Below, one piece after another: positions 32,809 to 41,558 of a stretch of DNA of 64,000 nucleotides. Below the pieces are notes generated by a model. That model was not told where the DNA came from. It saw only the letters and a program-made list of their open reading frames with translations, and did not search any database. This DNA comes from Gp6-AA40 sp035293405. GTDB taxonomy: Bacteria > Acidobacteriota > Vicinamibacteria > Vicinamibacterales > UBA2999. Made by a program: the position numbers and the translations under genes. Location: positions 1 to 64,000 of the forward strand of contig DATDOE010000138.1 in assembly GCA_035293405.1 (NCBI GenBank), written 5' to 3'. Numbering within the stretch: the first letter of the stretch is position 1; each line of letters opens with the position of its first letter.

Positions 32809-33939
32809 CTAGACTCCAGCGCCCTCCGGGTACTCCAACGCCAGTTTGAGCTCCCGAGCCAACGACTCGACGGTCGTGCCGGCCCTCTTCCACACACCTT
32901 CACTCTCGAATCGCAGGTTGCCGATGCGGCGGCCCCACGGGGCGATCACACGGCCGATCGCGCGGAAGTCACTGCGATCGGCGTGCTCTTGATCCAGCCT
33001 TCGCACCACGTCCGGCGCCACGCGGATAAACGCGCGTAGTGCCGTGGCCGACTTGATGCTGTACTTGCGGCCGCCCCAGGCTGCACCGAACACGACCGAC
33101 ACCTGCTTGAAGTAATTCACGAAGAATCGCTTGGAGTCCTCGCGGAAGTCCGCGGCCTTTTTCGGACCTCCAAAGGCATCACTGGCAAAGAGGCGCTTCA
33201 ACTCCTGAGCGATCGGTGCCTGGGCCACCCGGCCATGACCGACGCCGAGCAGCTTGATCTCGCCGCTCAGTGGCGAGTCCTCCTTGTCGTTCAGCGCGCG
33301 CACCACATCGTGGGCCGCGGCGAGCGCATCGTCTTTGTACAGCTGACGGCCTGAGAGACTCACCAGATGCGACGCATTGAGGCGCGTGTGCTTGGCGTTG
33401 ATCGTGACAAACATCTGGACGACGTGATCCTCCGGCAGCCGATCGAAGATGATCGCCGGCACCGTGAACTCTTCGTCCTTGATGTTGTCGATGTCCGCGT
33501 GCAGGGCAAGCAAACGATGCTGGCCATCGATAGCACGCAGAATACCCTCACGCTCGGGCACCTTCAGCCGGCCCACAGTCGCGCCTGCTTCGACCGGTTC
33601 GAAGGTGAGCTTCTCGTCGCACGAGATGATCACAGCGCCGGCAATCGACGGCAGATCACGAGCCTGACGGCACTGCTCGTAGTACTGGACAAGTTCGTCG
33701 ATCTTTCGCCTGATGATCTGACGCTGATACGCCTTCTCACTGGAGGCGATGCGGCGCTCGAGCAGATCCCAGTTCACCTTCGACGGCGCTTTCTTGTTGC
33801 CGCCTCGGACGGGCTGTCCGGCCTCTCCGTAGCTGAGTACCTCGAATCGAACCAGCTTGTCGATATCTCCCGCAGTCAGTGAAGCCTGATAAAAGCGAAC
33901 CCCAAACTGCTGCATCCGGATTGCGGCAACGTTAATCAT
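32809..33939 (-). CDS. Orphan DGQHR-domain protein (DndB-like)
   Basis: This 376-residue protein has the DGQHR motif at 138-142 (GILRAIDGQHRLLALH) with VPAIIFDRLPEDHVVQMFVTINAKHTRLNASH, the layout of DGQHR/DndB-type proteins. Relatives regulate phosphorothioate DNA modification (DndB) or occur in 7-deazaguanine DNA-modification and defence islands. Here no dnd, dpd, nuclease or helicase gene is adjacent; neighbours are pxpA and a membrane acyltransferase-like gene. It may be a lone immigrant: both flanks (168 and 266 bases) are noncoding and one carries a structured element. The function is not predictable. Confidence 0.75.
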   Translation of the reverse strand: MINVAAIRMQQFGVRFYQASLTAGDIDKLVRFEVLSYGEAGQPVRGGNKKAPSKVNWDLLERRIASSEKAYQRQIIRRKIDELVQYYEQCRQARDLPSIAGAVIISCDEKLTFEPVEAGATVGRLKVPEREGILRAIDGQHRLLALHADIDNIKDEEFTVPAIIFDRLPEDHVVQMFVTINAKHTRLNASHLVSLSGRQLYKDDALAAAHDVVRALNDKEDSPLSGEIKLLGVGHGRVAQAPIAQELKRLFASDAFGGPKKAADFREDSKRFFVNYFKQVSVVFGAAWGGRKYSIKSATALRAFIRVAPDVVRRLDQEHADRSDFRAIGRVIAPWGRRIGNLRFESEGVWKRAGTTVESLARELKLALEYPEGAGV

Positions 33940-34107
33940 TCAGTTTTAGTCCTGGCAGAGATTACCTCGCGCACAGAAGAGGCGAATTGTATCGGCCTGC
34001 CATACCGAATCTCAACCCGTTTCTAGCCGGTGTCAAAAGGAGAGGTTCCAAGCGTCGCCGCCAGGATATTCGTGCTAATCACAGGCGCAACATGGGGTTA
34101 GACGCTC

Positions 34108-35205
34108 TTAGCGGGCGTCTGGTGCCGCCGGGGGTATCGCCGGACCTTTGCCTGATTTTCGTGCAGGAAAGCGCAAGGTGCCCAGGCTGAGCTTGGGCAG
34201 GCGATCCTTGACCTTCACCAGGCCGAACAGACACAGGCTGAACAGGGCGAATGCCAGGAGTGCCTGCTCGAGCGACAGCCGGCGATGGATCGCCACGCTC
34301 GGGACGCCATAGACCATCTCGACGTGAATCCAGTAGACGAAGAGCGACGCGACTCCAAAGTCCTGAAGCGGTGACCAGCCGCGGAACAAGGCGTTCCAGA
34401 CATAGGCAAGTGGCAGCGCACCGATCAAGATGCCGAGCCGCAGGAAAAAGAACGTTGGCGAGCTCGTCCAAAAGCTGGTCTCCGGATAGATCGCCGGCAG
34501 GAAAGATGTGGCGTAACCGGCAAGAGCCACGACCGGGCCCACGACAGCAAGCGTCGTCATCACACGTCGCTCCTGGTGCGGCGTTCGCGCGGCGTCGAGC
34601 CACAGTCCGATCGCGCTGCCTGCAAGCAGGAACCCCGCCCACGGAAAGAGGGTGAAGTTCGTCCGCCCGGGAAATGGCCTGAAGTACCACTCGATGGGGT
34701 CGGGCAACACGGCGAGAATCGGCGTGGCGCGGATGAGCGGCGTCAACATCGCTGCGGCCGCGGTCGCAGCGACCAACAGAAACGCGCGCCAGGATGGGCG
34801 CCGTCCAATCGTCCAGAGCGCGGCGGCCACGAGCATCGACACACCCATGACGTTGAGGATGTCCACTTTCAGCAGCGCTTGAGGAAGCCCTCCCCCGCTG
34901 ATCAGCGCCGACTGCAGACGGAACAGAAACGCCAGACCGAAGATCTGCCATCCGCGGCGCCGCGCGCACTCGCCGATCTCGGCGTCGCTGAGCCCCTTGC
35001 GGGCGCGCGACCCGGCCGCAAGCACCAGCGCGACACCGGCCAGGAACAGGAATACCGGCGCACCGAAGCCTCCGACGACAATGGCCCACCCGTACACGCC
35101 GCGGCTGCGGTCGGCCATGCGGGTCCATGAATCGAGCGTATGCGCCTCGATCATGATCAGCACGGCCATGCCGCGCAGCCAGTCGAGATACTGCCTGCGG
35201 TTCAC
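34108..35205 (-). CDS. Polytopic membrane protein, DUF1624/acyltransferase-like
   Basis: This 365-residue protein has about ten membrane helices. It starts VNRRQYLDWLRGMAVLIMIEAHTLDSW, the pattern (R-x3-LDWLRG, then H in helix 1) of DUF1624 and HGSNAT-like membrane acyltransferases. The GTG start overlaps the OsmC stop (GTGA), which makes it the last gene of the FTR1-MFS-propeller-osmC operon. The donor and acceptor are unknown; acetylation of an envelope sugar is the family theme. Confidence 0.72.
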   Translation of the reverse strand: MNRRQYLDWLRGMAVLIMIEAHTLDSWTRMADRSRGVYGWAIVVGGFGAPVFLFLAGVALVLAAGSRARKGLSDAEIGECARRRGWQIFGLAFLFRLQSALISGGGLPQALLKVDILNVMGVSMLVAAALWTIGRRPSWRAFLLVAATAAAAMLTPLIRATPILAVLPDPIEWYFRPFPGRTNFTLFPWAGFLLAGSAIGLWLDAARTPHQERRVMTTLAVVGPVVALAGYATSFLPAIYPETSFWTSSPTFFFLRLGILIGALPLAYVWNALFRGWSPLQDFGVASLFVYWIHVEMVYGVPSVAIHRRLSLEQALLAFALFSLCLFGLVKVKDRLPKLSLGTLRFPARKSGKGPAIPPAAPDAR

Positions 35206-35609
35206 GGGGTGATGTCGAACGATGTCAGAAGCTCGATGTCCTGCCGGAGCGAGTGCCACACCGAGCAGTACTTGTCCCGTGAGAGCGCGATCGCACGCGT
35301 GACAGCGTCGGCCGGGACGGCACCCTGAACGTGAAATTCCAGTCGCACCCTCACCAGCCGCGTCGGCGGCTCAGGCGCCCGCTCACCAATGATGTCGGAA
35401 CGGAAGGCCGTGATCGGGTGGCGACCCTTGCGGAGGATGTCGACGATATCGATCGACATGCAACCGGCCAACGAAATTACCAGGAGTTGCACGGGGGATG
35501 GTCCGGCGGCGCTATCGCCATCGACAACAACGGTCGCGCCTCTGCTGACGGCATCGAAGCGCAGATCCCCGGACCAGATCAGCTCAGCGGCGACCGGCGG
35601 TTTCGCCAT
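35202..35609 (-). CDS. OsmC/Ohr-family protein
   Basis: This 135-residue protein has the OsmC fold landmarks: GPSPVQLLVISLAGCMSIDIVDIL with one cysteine, and a second cysteine in RDKYCSVWHSL. These are the peroxidatic and resolving positions of thiol peroxidases that reduce organic hydroperoxides. The start at 35609 is preferred, with a 26-base overlap with the upstream propeller gene. The family also contains non-peroxidase members, so the substrate is uncertain. Confidence 0.82.
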   Translation of the reverse strand: MAKPPVAAELIWSGDLRFDAVSRGATVVVDGDSAAGPSPVQLLVISLAGCMSIDIVDILRKGRHPITAFRSDIIGERAPEPPTRLVRVRLEFHVQGAVPADAVTRAIALSRDKYCSVWHSLRQDIELLTSFDITP

Positions 35610-36675
35610 GCAGGCGCGATTGTAGCCCTGACTCGGGCCGTACGACGGCGGGTGATTCCGCGTCGGCAATGAACAGGGTCGGTGCGCCTGAGCCGTCGGT
35701 CGCGAGCATCCACACATCCGCGCGTCGAAGCGCGGCGCTGATCGAGTGGCCGACCGCATAGAGGATGTGCCCGTCATCAAGCCATTCGATCTGATCGTCC
35801 ATATGCCGGGGCTCCGGAAGCACACGGACTTTCCTCGTGGCCAGATCGATCACCGCGGGCTCCCACCACGCATCGAACCCCGATCCGAACTTCTTCTTGA
35901 AGGCAATGCGCGTTTCGTCCGGTGACAGCGCCGGGCACTCGACGTCCTCGGCGATGACCTTGATCGTCTTCGCGGCCACATCACCCTCGACCAGATATGT
36001 GTAGCCGTCGCTGCCGACCGTGGCATAGAAGCGATGGCCGTCGCGGGTGAACGTCACACCCCAGAAATTGAAATCGGGAGACTGTGCAACCCGCCCGTCC
36101 TGCGTCACGGTAAAGGCTTCGAGATCCCCGACGACCCGGCCCGAGCCAACATCGACGATGCGCGTTCGTGTGGACAGGCCGCTCGCCAGATACGAATCAC
36201 CAGCCACGAAGGCCGTATAGGCGGCGACACGGCCATCTGGCGACACTCGGGTTCGGCTCGGCATGCCAGGCAGATCGAGTGTGTGCGTCACCTCGAGGGC
36301 ATCGTCGATGAGATAGCCGAGAAAGCCCGCCGGATTGCTCGCGATGGTCAGGCACAGGCCCGCCTTGGCGGTGAAGTGAATACGGCTACAAGGCAGTCGT
36401 GTGGTGAGCCGCGTCGTCCGGTCGTCGAGGGACGCGAACGACAAGCGGCCGTAGTCGGGGCCAGGTGCCATGTGTCGGAAGGCAACGTGCGCCCTACGAC
36501 GAATTGCCGCGAACGCCTGCTCTTGCCAGCTTTCGATCAGATGCGGTGCACCGGCCGACGCATGCGGCGTTTCGGCGCGAACGAGATACAAGTAGATGCC
36601 CGACGCAGCCGCGATCACCGCGACGAGCGCCGCGAACATCTTCACGCGAGCGGGCGGAATTGAACCGTTGGTCAT
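35584..36675 (-). CDS. Membrane-anchored beta-propeller (PD40/TolB-like) protein
   Basis: The 363-residue protein has one N-terminal membrane helix (VKMFAALVAVIAAASGIYLYLV) and an extracytoplasmic domain. That domain carries WD40-like PD40 blades, recognisable in RTRVSPDGRVAAYTAF, FTRDGHRFYATVG and PALSPDETRIAFKKK. It has no catalytic motif, so a binding or scaffold role is likely. Start ATG 36675 overlaps the MFS stop as ATGA. The cysteines CSRIHFTAKAGLC might form a disulphide. Confidence 0.72.
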   Translation of the reverse strand: MTNGSIPPARVKMFAALVAVIAAASGIYLYLVRAETPHASAGAPHLIESWQEQAFAAIRRRAHVAFRHMAPGPDYGRLSFASLDDRTTRLTTRLPCSRIHFTAKAGLCLTIASNPAGFLGYLIDDALEVTHTLDLPGMPSRTRVSPDGRVAAYTAFVAGDSYLASGLSTRTRIVDVGSGRVVGDLEAFTVTQDGRVAQSPDFNFWGVTFTRDGHRFYATVGSDGYTYLVEGDVAAKTIKVIAEDVECPALSPDETRIAFKKKFGSGFDAWWEPAVIDLATRKVRVLPEPRHMDDQIEWLDDGHILYAVGHSISAALRRADVWMLATDGSGAPTLFIADAESPAVVRPESGLQSRLHGETAGRR

Positions 36676-37937
36676 GACTGGCCCGTTTCCACAACCCGCG
36701 CGTCGGTTTTTCTCAGCGTGGTCGCACTCCAAATGAGCGAGACGACAGTGCCAGCAAGCGCCAGCATCACAACGGCCCGAGGCCCACGCCAGCTCCAGAT
36801 CACCCCTGCCACCACCGAACCACAGAGACGGGCGAGACTCGTCGCCGTGGTGAGCGCGGCAAGACTGCTGGCTCGCACCTCTGTCCGGGTCACCCCGCTC
36901 ACCATTGCAACGAGAACGCCATCCGTCGCGGCGTAGTACGCACCGTGCAACAGCAGGCACAGCCCGAGTGTCCACAGGTTGAGTCCAAGCCAGGCCACGC
37001 CAGCATAGACGGCGATCATGCAGACCTGGCCCATCAGGAATACCGGCGTGCGCCCGACACGATCGGCCCAGCGGCCAACCGGCGCCGCCAACACGAGGTA
37101 TGCGCAGGCCGAACCCACGTAAAGCAGCGGAATCGTCTCAGGTCCGCCTCCCCGGCGTGACTGCAGGAGCAGATACAGGAACGCATCGCTGACGACGACG
37201 AAGCTGGCCAGCGCCGCGGCGATCGTGATCGCTCTGAAGTCGCGATGGCGAACGAGCGCCCGGATGTCGATCGGAATGCGCTCGGCGGGCGCACTCTCAG
37301 TCTCACGTCGATCGTCGACCAGCAGCACCAGGACGCCGATGCCGATCAGGGCGATCGCGAAGCTGAGCACAAATATCGCGTCGAACCGTCCCGGCACAAA
37401 CGCCAGGATCGCGTACGCCAGGAGAGGGCCGACAACGACGCCGACGGTATCCATCGCGCGATGAACGCCGAAAGCCGTCGCGAGATGCTGACGGCGTGTG
37501 GCCAAGGAGATCATCGCGTCGCGAGGGGCGCTGCGAATGCCTTTGCCGACGCGGTCAGCCGAAATGATCGCGGCAAACACAACGCAGGCGCTGCCGGCCG
37601 CGAGAAGACCAAGCTTGCAGATCGCCGAGAGTCCATAGCCGCCGGCGGCGACCAGCTTGTGCTGACGCCATCGGTCAGCAGCGATCCCGCTGGCCAGACG
37701 CGCCACCGCGGTCACTCCCTGGTACAACCCGTCGATGAGACCGAACTGAACGGGAGAAAGCTGGAGGTGGACGAACAGGTACAGCGGCAGGATGCTCGAG
37801 ACCATCTCGGACGAAATGTCCGTGAAGAGGCTGACGAATCCGAGCAGCCAGACGGTTCGTGCGACGACTGGATTGGAGCCGCGCCGTGCTCGTGCGGCTA
37901 GGAATCCCCGGAGAGCGGCAACATCGAGTTGGTACAC
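36672..37937 (-). CDS. MFS transporter
   Basis: The 421-residue protein has twelve hydrophobic segments and MFS motifs such as GFVSLFTDISSEMVSSILPLY in helix 1 and the motif-A-like GIAADRWRQHKL (family D-x-[RK]-x-G-[RK]-[RK]). It also has DRVGKGIRSAPRDAMIS and PVGRWADRVGRTPVF. This pattern belongs to a subgroup often annotated as drug or small-solute exporters. The GTG at 37937 fits the family start; the far longer frame upstream is a shadow of the FTR1 gene. It lies 50 bases after ftr1, suggesting a link to metal handling, but its substrate is unknown. Confidence 0.82.
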   Translation of the reverse strand: MYQLDVAALRGFLAARARRGSNPVVARTVWLLGFVSLFTDISSEMVSSILPLYLFVHLQLSPVQFGLIDGLYQGVTAVARLASGIAADRWRQHKLVAAGGYGLSAICKLGLLAAGSACVVFAAIISADRVGKGIRSAPRDAMISLATRRQHLATAFGVHRAMDTVGVVVGPLLAYAILAFVPGRFDAIFVLSFAIALIGIGVLVLLVDDRRETESAPAERIPIDIRALVRHRDFRAITIAAALASFVVVSDAFLYLLLQSRRGGGPETIPLLYVGSACAYLVLAAPVGRWADRVGRTPVFLMGQVCMIAVYAGVAWLGLNLWTLGLCLLLHGAYYAATDGVLVAMVSGVTRTEVRASSLAALTTATSLARLCGSVVAGVIWSWRGPRAVVMLALAGTVVSLIWSATTLRKTDARVVETGQS

Positions 37938-37987
37938 GTGTGTCTGTCCACCTCGGCGGGACAGGCAAGGGTAGCAGGACGCGCCGC

Positions 37988-38770
37988 TTAACGCGCAGCG
38001 GTCTGCTGCATTGAAACGGCGCCTCTCTTCGATCCGAAGAGCCCGGCGAACGCCAGCCAGGCGAGCGGCAACGCCAGCAGCAGATAGCTCAAGAACTGGC
38101 CGTAACGACCGTCCGGTCCATACGGCTCGGTGGCCCAGTGCAGCGGCTCGCTGTACGGAAAGATGTTCGCCTCGGTGAGCTCGTGGAACCCATAGATCAG
38201 CAACTGGAGGACGAAGACCGCGAGGAAGAGCGCTGTGACCTGGAAGAACAGCGCCAGATTCACCCGATGGCCATAGCGTGACCAGAGCCAGGCCACGAAG
38301 GCGGCGCAGATGGTGCCAGCGACGGCGCCAGCGAGGATGTTCGTGCCGGACTCCTGAAACAACAGCGTGCCCATGAGCAGCGCCGTCTCCATGCCTTCGC
38401 GCGTAATCATCAGAAGTGTGAACAGGAACACCCCGATCAGAGCCTTGGTGCCGACCTTCAACGCAGACGACTCGAGATGCCGCTCGATGTCCTTCTTCAT
38501 TCGCTTCGCGTGGCGCCACATGTGGACGATGAGCGAGGACACGAGCACGGCGGCGGTCAACGCGAGCACGCCTTCCCAGAGCGCTTGATTGTTTGCGCGC
38601 TGAAACAACATCGCCGCGCCGATGCTGAGGAGCATCGCAACGCCGATGCCCCAATGCACCGCCGACACGAGCTGCGGGCGGCCGGTCTTCCGCAGATAGG
38701 CGAGGCTGATGGCGACGATCAGGAAGGCTTCCAATCCTTCCCGCAACGTGATGATGAAAGCCTGCAGCAT
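37988..38770 (-). CDS. FTR1-family high-affinity iron permease
   Basis: The 260-residue, roughly seven-helix permease carries the two REGxE iron-binding motifs of the family: REGLE at residues 10-14 (FIITLREGLEAFLIV) and REGME in LMITREGMETALL. It would import ferric iron, usually with a copper or haem oxidase partner; none of the usual partners (EfeO, EfeB, P19) is adjacent. The start ATG 38770 places the first motif correctly. It is probably the first gene of a five-gene operon. Confidence 0.88.
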   Translation of the reverse strand: MLQAFIITLREGLEAFLIVAISLAYLRKTGRPQLVSAVHWGIGVAMLLSIGAAMLFQRANNQALWEGVLALTAAVLVSSLIVHMWRHAKRMKKDIERHLESSALKVGTKALIGVFLFTLLMITREGMETALLMGTLLFQESGTNILAGAVAGTICAAFVAWLWSRYGHRVNLALFFQVTALFLAVFVLQLLIYGFHELTEANIFPYSEPLHWATEPYGPDGRYGQFLSYLLLALPLAWLAFAGLFGSKRGAVSMQQTAAR

Positions 38771-38787
38771 GGAAATCCCCAGTAAGT

Positions 38788-38802
38788 TGAGATCGAGTCT
38801 CA
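38788..38802. promoter_or_regulatory. Small inverted repeat upstream of the FTR1 gene
   Basis: TGAGATCGAGTCTCA has 5-base arms around TCGAG, 18 bases upstream of the permease start. It does not match a Fur or IdeR consensus, but its position fits an operator. Weak evidence only. Confidence 0.25.
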
Positions 38803-38918
38803 GTCTACCCCAACTCACAACTTACAAGGCAAGCCCCTGGATTCCCGGGGAAAGACGAATCCCAACGACCTCGTCGGCCGCTTGGGAGTTGGGTGTTTGG
38901 GGACGTGCGAGCTGAGGT

Positions 38919-38971
38919 GGGCCGGCGTCAGCCGGCCCGTGAAACTGTCACGCGGGGGCTAAAGCCCCCGC
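38919..38971. terminator. Two GC-rich hairpins, dispersed-repeat type
   Basis: GGGCCGGC-GTCA-GCCGGCCC (38919-38938) and GCGGGGGCTAAAGCCCCCGC (38952-38971) form strong stems just after the exported methyltransferase stop. The second one is a form widely seen as an extragenic repeat. They lack long U-runs but can end transcription of the leftward methyltransferase gene. Confidence 0.5.
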
Positions 38972-38989
38972 TCTACCGCTTGATGGGAT

Positions 38990-39532
38990 CTACTGCTTGA
39001 TGGGAATCGTCCAGAAATAGACCGTGCGCCCGTTGACGTTCAGCGTTTCGAGCGGCTTCGAGTCGCCCATGTCGAACGCATGCGAGACGATGCGAGTGCC
39101 TGGCTTGAGCTGCTTGTTCAGGATCGGCAGGAGCTTGAGGTTGAGCGACGGCAGGAGATACAGCGTGACGACTGTCGCTTCGCTGATGTCGGTCGTGAAA
39201 AGGTCCTGATTCAGGAACTTCACACGATCTCCGACGGCGGCGGTCTTCAAGTTCTCCGTGGCTTCGCGGATGCGCTGCGGATCGATGTCGATGCCGACAC
39301 CGCGCGCGCCGTAGGTCTTGGCCGCGGTGATCGGAATGCGGCCATCGCCCGAGCCAAGGTCATACACCACGTCGTTCTTGGTCACCTTCGCCAGTTTGAG
39401 CATCGCATCCACGACCTCTTGCGGGGTCGGAACGAAGATGACGTCCGGCGTGCGAAGCGGCGTCTGGGCCAAGGCGGGCGAGACGAGGGCAGCGAGAATC
39501 GCCAGAGTGAGGACGAAGCTGCGAACGGTCAT
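38990..39532 (-). CDS. Exported class I SAM-dependent methyltransferase-like protein
   Basis: The 180-residue protein has a clear signal peptide (MTVRSFVLTLAILAALVSPALAQ) and then a methyltransferase fold. The SAM loop VYDLGSGDGRIPI (57-69), the acidic ribose-binding GVGIDIDPQRI and the DLF after VKFLNQ are intact. SAM is a cytoplasmic cofactor, so an exported enzyme of this kind is puzzling. Such proteins occur in environmental bacteria, but their function is not known to me. The start ATG is preceded by GGAGG. Confidence 0.8.
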   Translation of the reverse strand: MTVRSFVLTLAILAALVSPALAQTPLRTPDVIFVPTPQEVVDAMLKLAKVTKNDVVYDLGSGDGRIPITAAKTYGARGVGIDIDPQRIREATENLKTAAVGDRVKFLNQDLFTTDISEATVVTLYLLPSLNLKLLPILNKQLKPGTRIVSHAFDMGDSKPLETLNVNGRTVYFWTIPIKQ

Positions 39533-39602
39533 GTGCCTCCTTCATGAGTCCAGGAAAAGCCGATTATATGTGCAAGGTTCGGAACTTGGCTATGCTCTCC
39601 CC

Positions 39603-40820
39603 GTGGCGGTCGTGGTTCAGAAATACGGCGGAAGCAGCGTGGCCGATGTGCAGAAGCTGCGTTCGGTGGCCGAGCGCGTCATGCGGACGCGACAGCTGGG
39701 CCATGACGTCGTGGTTGTGGTGTCGGCGATGGGTGACACCACGGATGAACTGCTGGCGATGGCCAAGCAGGTATCGCCCAACCCCGACCGCAGGGAGCTG
39801 GACATGCTCCTGTCCGCCGGCGAGCGCATTTCAATGGCCTTGCTCTCGATGGCCATCCGCGAACGCGGCGGCGATGCGATCAGTTTCACCGGCAGTCAGT
39901 CCGGCATCATCACCAACGATCGCCACATTGACGCGCGCATCATCGAGGTCCGTCCGTTTCGCGTGCAGGACGAGCTCTCTCGCGGCAAGGTCGTCGTCAT
40001 CGCCGGCTATCAGGGCGTGTCGTACAAGAAGGAGATCACGACCCTCGGTCGCGGGGGCAGCGATACCACGGCCGTCGCGATGGCCGCGGCACTCGACGCG
40101 GAGTACTGCGAGATTTGTTCGGACGTGGACGGCGTCTACTCGGCCGACCCGCGCGTCGTGCCGGACGCGCGCCGGATAGGCACGCTGTCGTATGAGGAAA
40201 CGCAGGAGATGGCCGAGGCCGGCGCGAAGGTGCTGAACGCGCAGGCCGTGGAGTTTGCCAAGGACAAGGGCATCGCCATCTATGCCCGCGCCACTGAAGG
40301 GCCGCTCCCCGGCCCCAACCCGTCGAGCGACGGCACGGTCGTTCGACGAAGCCCACCCCGCATGCCTGGGACCGTCGTCGGCGTGGCCAGCGAGAAAGAC
40401 ATCGTGGTGCTTGACGGTGACGGGCCTCCGGGCGAGCTGCTGGCCGTCCTCGCCGATCGTGGAGTGGCGGGTAAACAGCTTCACGTCTTCGGCGACCACA
40501 CCACCGTGGCGATCTCGCGGGAGAATCTTCACGACGAGGACCGGTTGCGAGAGGCCCTGACGACGCAACTTGGCGGCCGGGCGCGTCTCATCGACGGCCT
40601 CGCCGCCGTGAGCATCGTGGGTGCCGGCATCAATGCCACCTACAACAACGTGCGCGCCGGGATGGCCACGCTCGCCGGCCTCGGGATTGTGCCGGCTGGC
40701 GTCGCCACGTCGTCGTTTCGTGTCACCTGGATGGTTCCGCGTGAGCGCGCGGCAGATGTCGTGCGCGCGCTGCACGCGCGCTTCATCGAGTCGCCGCGTC
40801 CGCTACTGCCGTCGGAATGA
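39603..40820 (+). CDS. lysC: Aspartate kinase
   Basis: The 405-residue kinase begins VVVQKYGGSSVADVQKLR and has the catalytic GRGGSDTTAVA and DVDGVYSADPRVV. Two C-terminal ACT-like domains (about 260-405, with VGAGINATYNNVRAGMATLA) normally bind lysine and/or threonine for feedback. It starts the aspartate family (Lys, Thr, Met). The GTG at 39603 gives the usual N-terminus; the longer frame overlaps the divergent methyltransferase and is not credible. Confidence 0.93.
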   Translation: MAVVVQKYGGSSVADVQKLRSVAERVMRTRQLGHDVVVVVSAMGDTTDELLAMAKQVSPNPDRRELDMLLSAGERISMALLSMAIRERGGDAISFTGSQSGIITNDRHIDARIIEVRPFRVQDELSRGKVVVIAGYQGVSYKKEITTLGRGGSDTTAVAMAAALDAEYCEICSDVDGVYSADPRVVPDARRIGTLSYEETQEMAEAGAKVLNAQAVEFAKDKGIAIYARATEGPLPGPNPSSDGTVVRRSPPRMPGTVVGVASEKDIVVLDGDGPPGELLAVLADRGVAGKQLHVFGDHTTVAISRENLHDEDRLREALTTQLGGRARLIDGLAAVSIVGAGINATYNNVRAGMATLAGLGIVPAGVATSSFRVTWMVPRERAADVVRALHARFIESPRPLLPSE

Positions 40821-40868
40821 ACTGGCTGGTCGCCGATCGCCGCCAGCTATCGGGCCGGCGGCGTCAGG

Positions 40869-41360
40869 TTATCGGCTGCTGCTGTACGGCAGCCGTGCGC
40901 GGCGTGAGCGGAAGTCGGGCTCGGCGCCGGTCAAGCGGCTCCACAGCACGCGGCTTGGCTGGGTCACAAACGCGTGCCAGGCCGGCTTGGGCGCGACGTC
41001 GCTCGTCTGATCGCTCGCCCGTCGCCCCTCGGGGTGTCCGAACTCGTCGCGATATTCCGACGGCGAGGCCACGATGGCGGCGATCTCCTGAATCGTCGCG
41101 CCCGCACGACGGTCGCCCTGTGGAAAGAGGCGGCAGAACTCGTCGACGGTATCGACGGGATCGAGATCCACGGCCAACGCGTACGTGCGAACCCACGCGC
41201 GCGAGTACAGACCGCGCGGCCATTCTGACAAGTCGTTGTTTTCGAACGCGGCGACGATCTCGGGCTTGATGCGCAGCATTTCCGCGATCTGCTCAATCGA
41301 GACTCGAGCCCGCATTCGCTGCCTTCGAAGGCGTGTGACGAACGTTTCTTGAGGGTTCAT
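40869..41360 (-). CDS. RodZ-like helix-turn-helix protein without a membrane segment
   Basis: The 163-residue protein carries an HTH_25-type domain: LRRQRMRARVSIEQIAEMLR, VAAFENNDLSEWPRGLYSRAWVR and YALAVDLDP. This matches the cytoplasmic part of RodZ, which links MreB to the membrane. The transmembrane helix and periplasmic domain of RodZ are absent; the tail instead is short and basic. It may be a stand-alone regulator or an MreB partner. Convergent with lysC. Confidence 0.7.
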   Translation of the reverse strand: MNPQETFVTRLRRQRMRARVSIEQIAEMLRIKPEIVAAFENNDLSEWPRGLYSRAWVRTYALAVDLDPVDTVDEFCRLFPQGDRRAGATIQEIAAIVASPSEYRDEFGHPEGRRASDQTSDVAPKPAWHAFVTQPSRVLWSRLTGAEPDFRSRRARLPYSSSR

Positions 41361-41558
41361 GTGGTCTCCGGATGTGACTGGGTAGCTGGAGCAATTCCCA
41401 GGCCCAGCTGGCCGGCAGACCGTCGTTCGCGCTTGTGGCTGAGTTCAGAAGACTTAGCAAAAACAGACGAAACCGTGATCGGTAAATCCTGCCCTGGAAC
41501 GACACCCGAGGTTACACATTTCCTGCCTCTGGTCCGATGTCTGAGGAAGTGGGACGCC

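Noticed and set aside
34080..34110. GTTAGAC as an integron attC core near the DGQHR gene
   Set aside because: No matching inverse core at the right distance, and the intervening sequence does not fold as an attC.
37938..38654. N-terminal extension of the MFS frame
   Set aside because: It lies antiparallel-free inside the FTR1 gene in another frame, and its Arg/His-rich translation has no hydrophobic segments.
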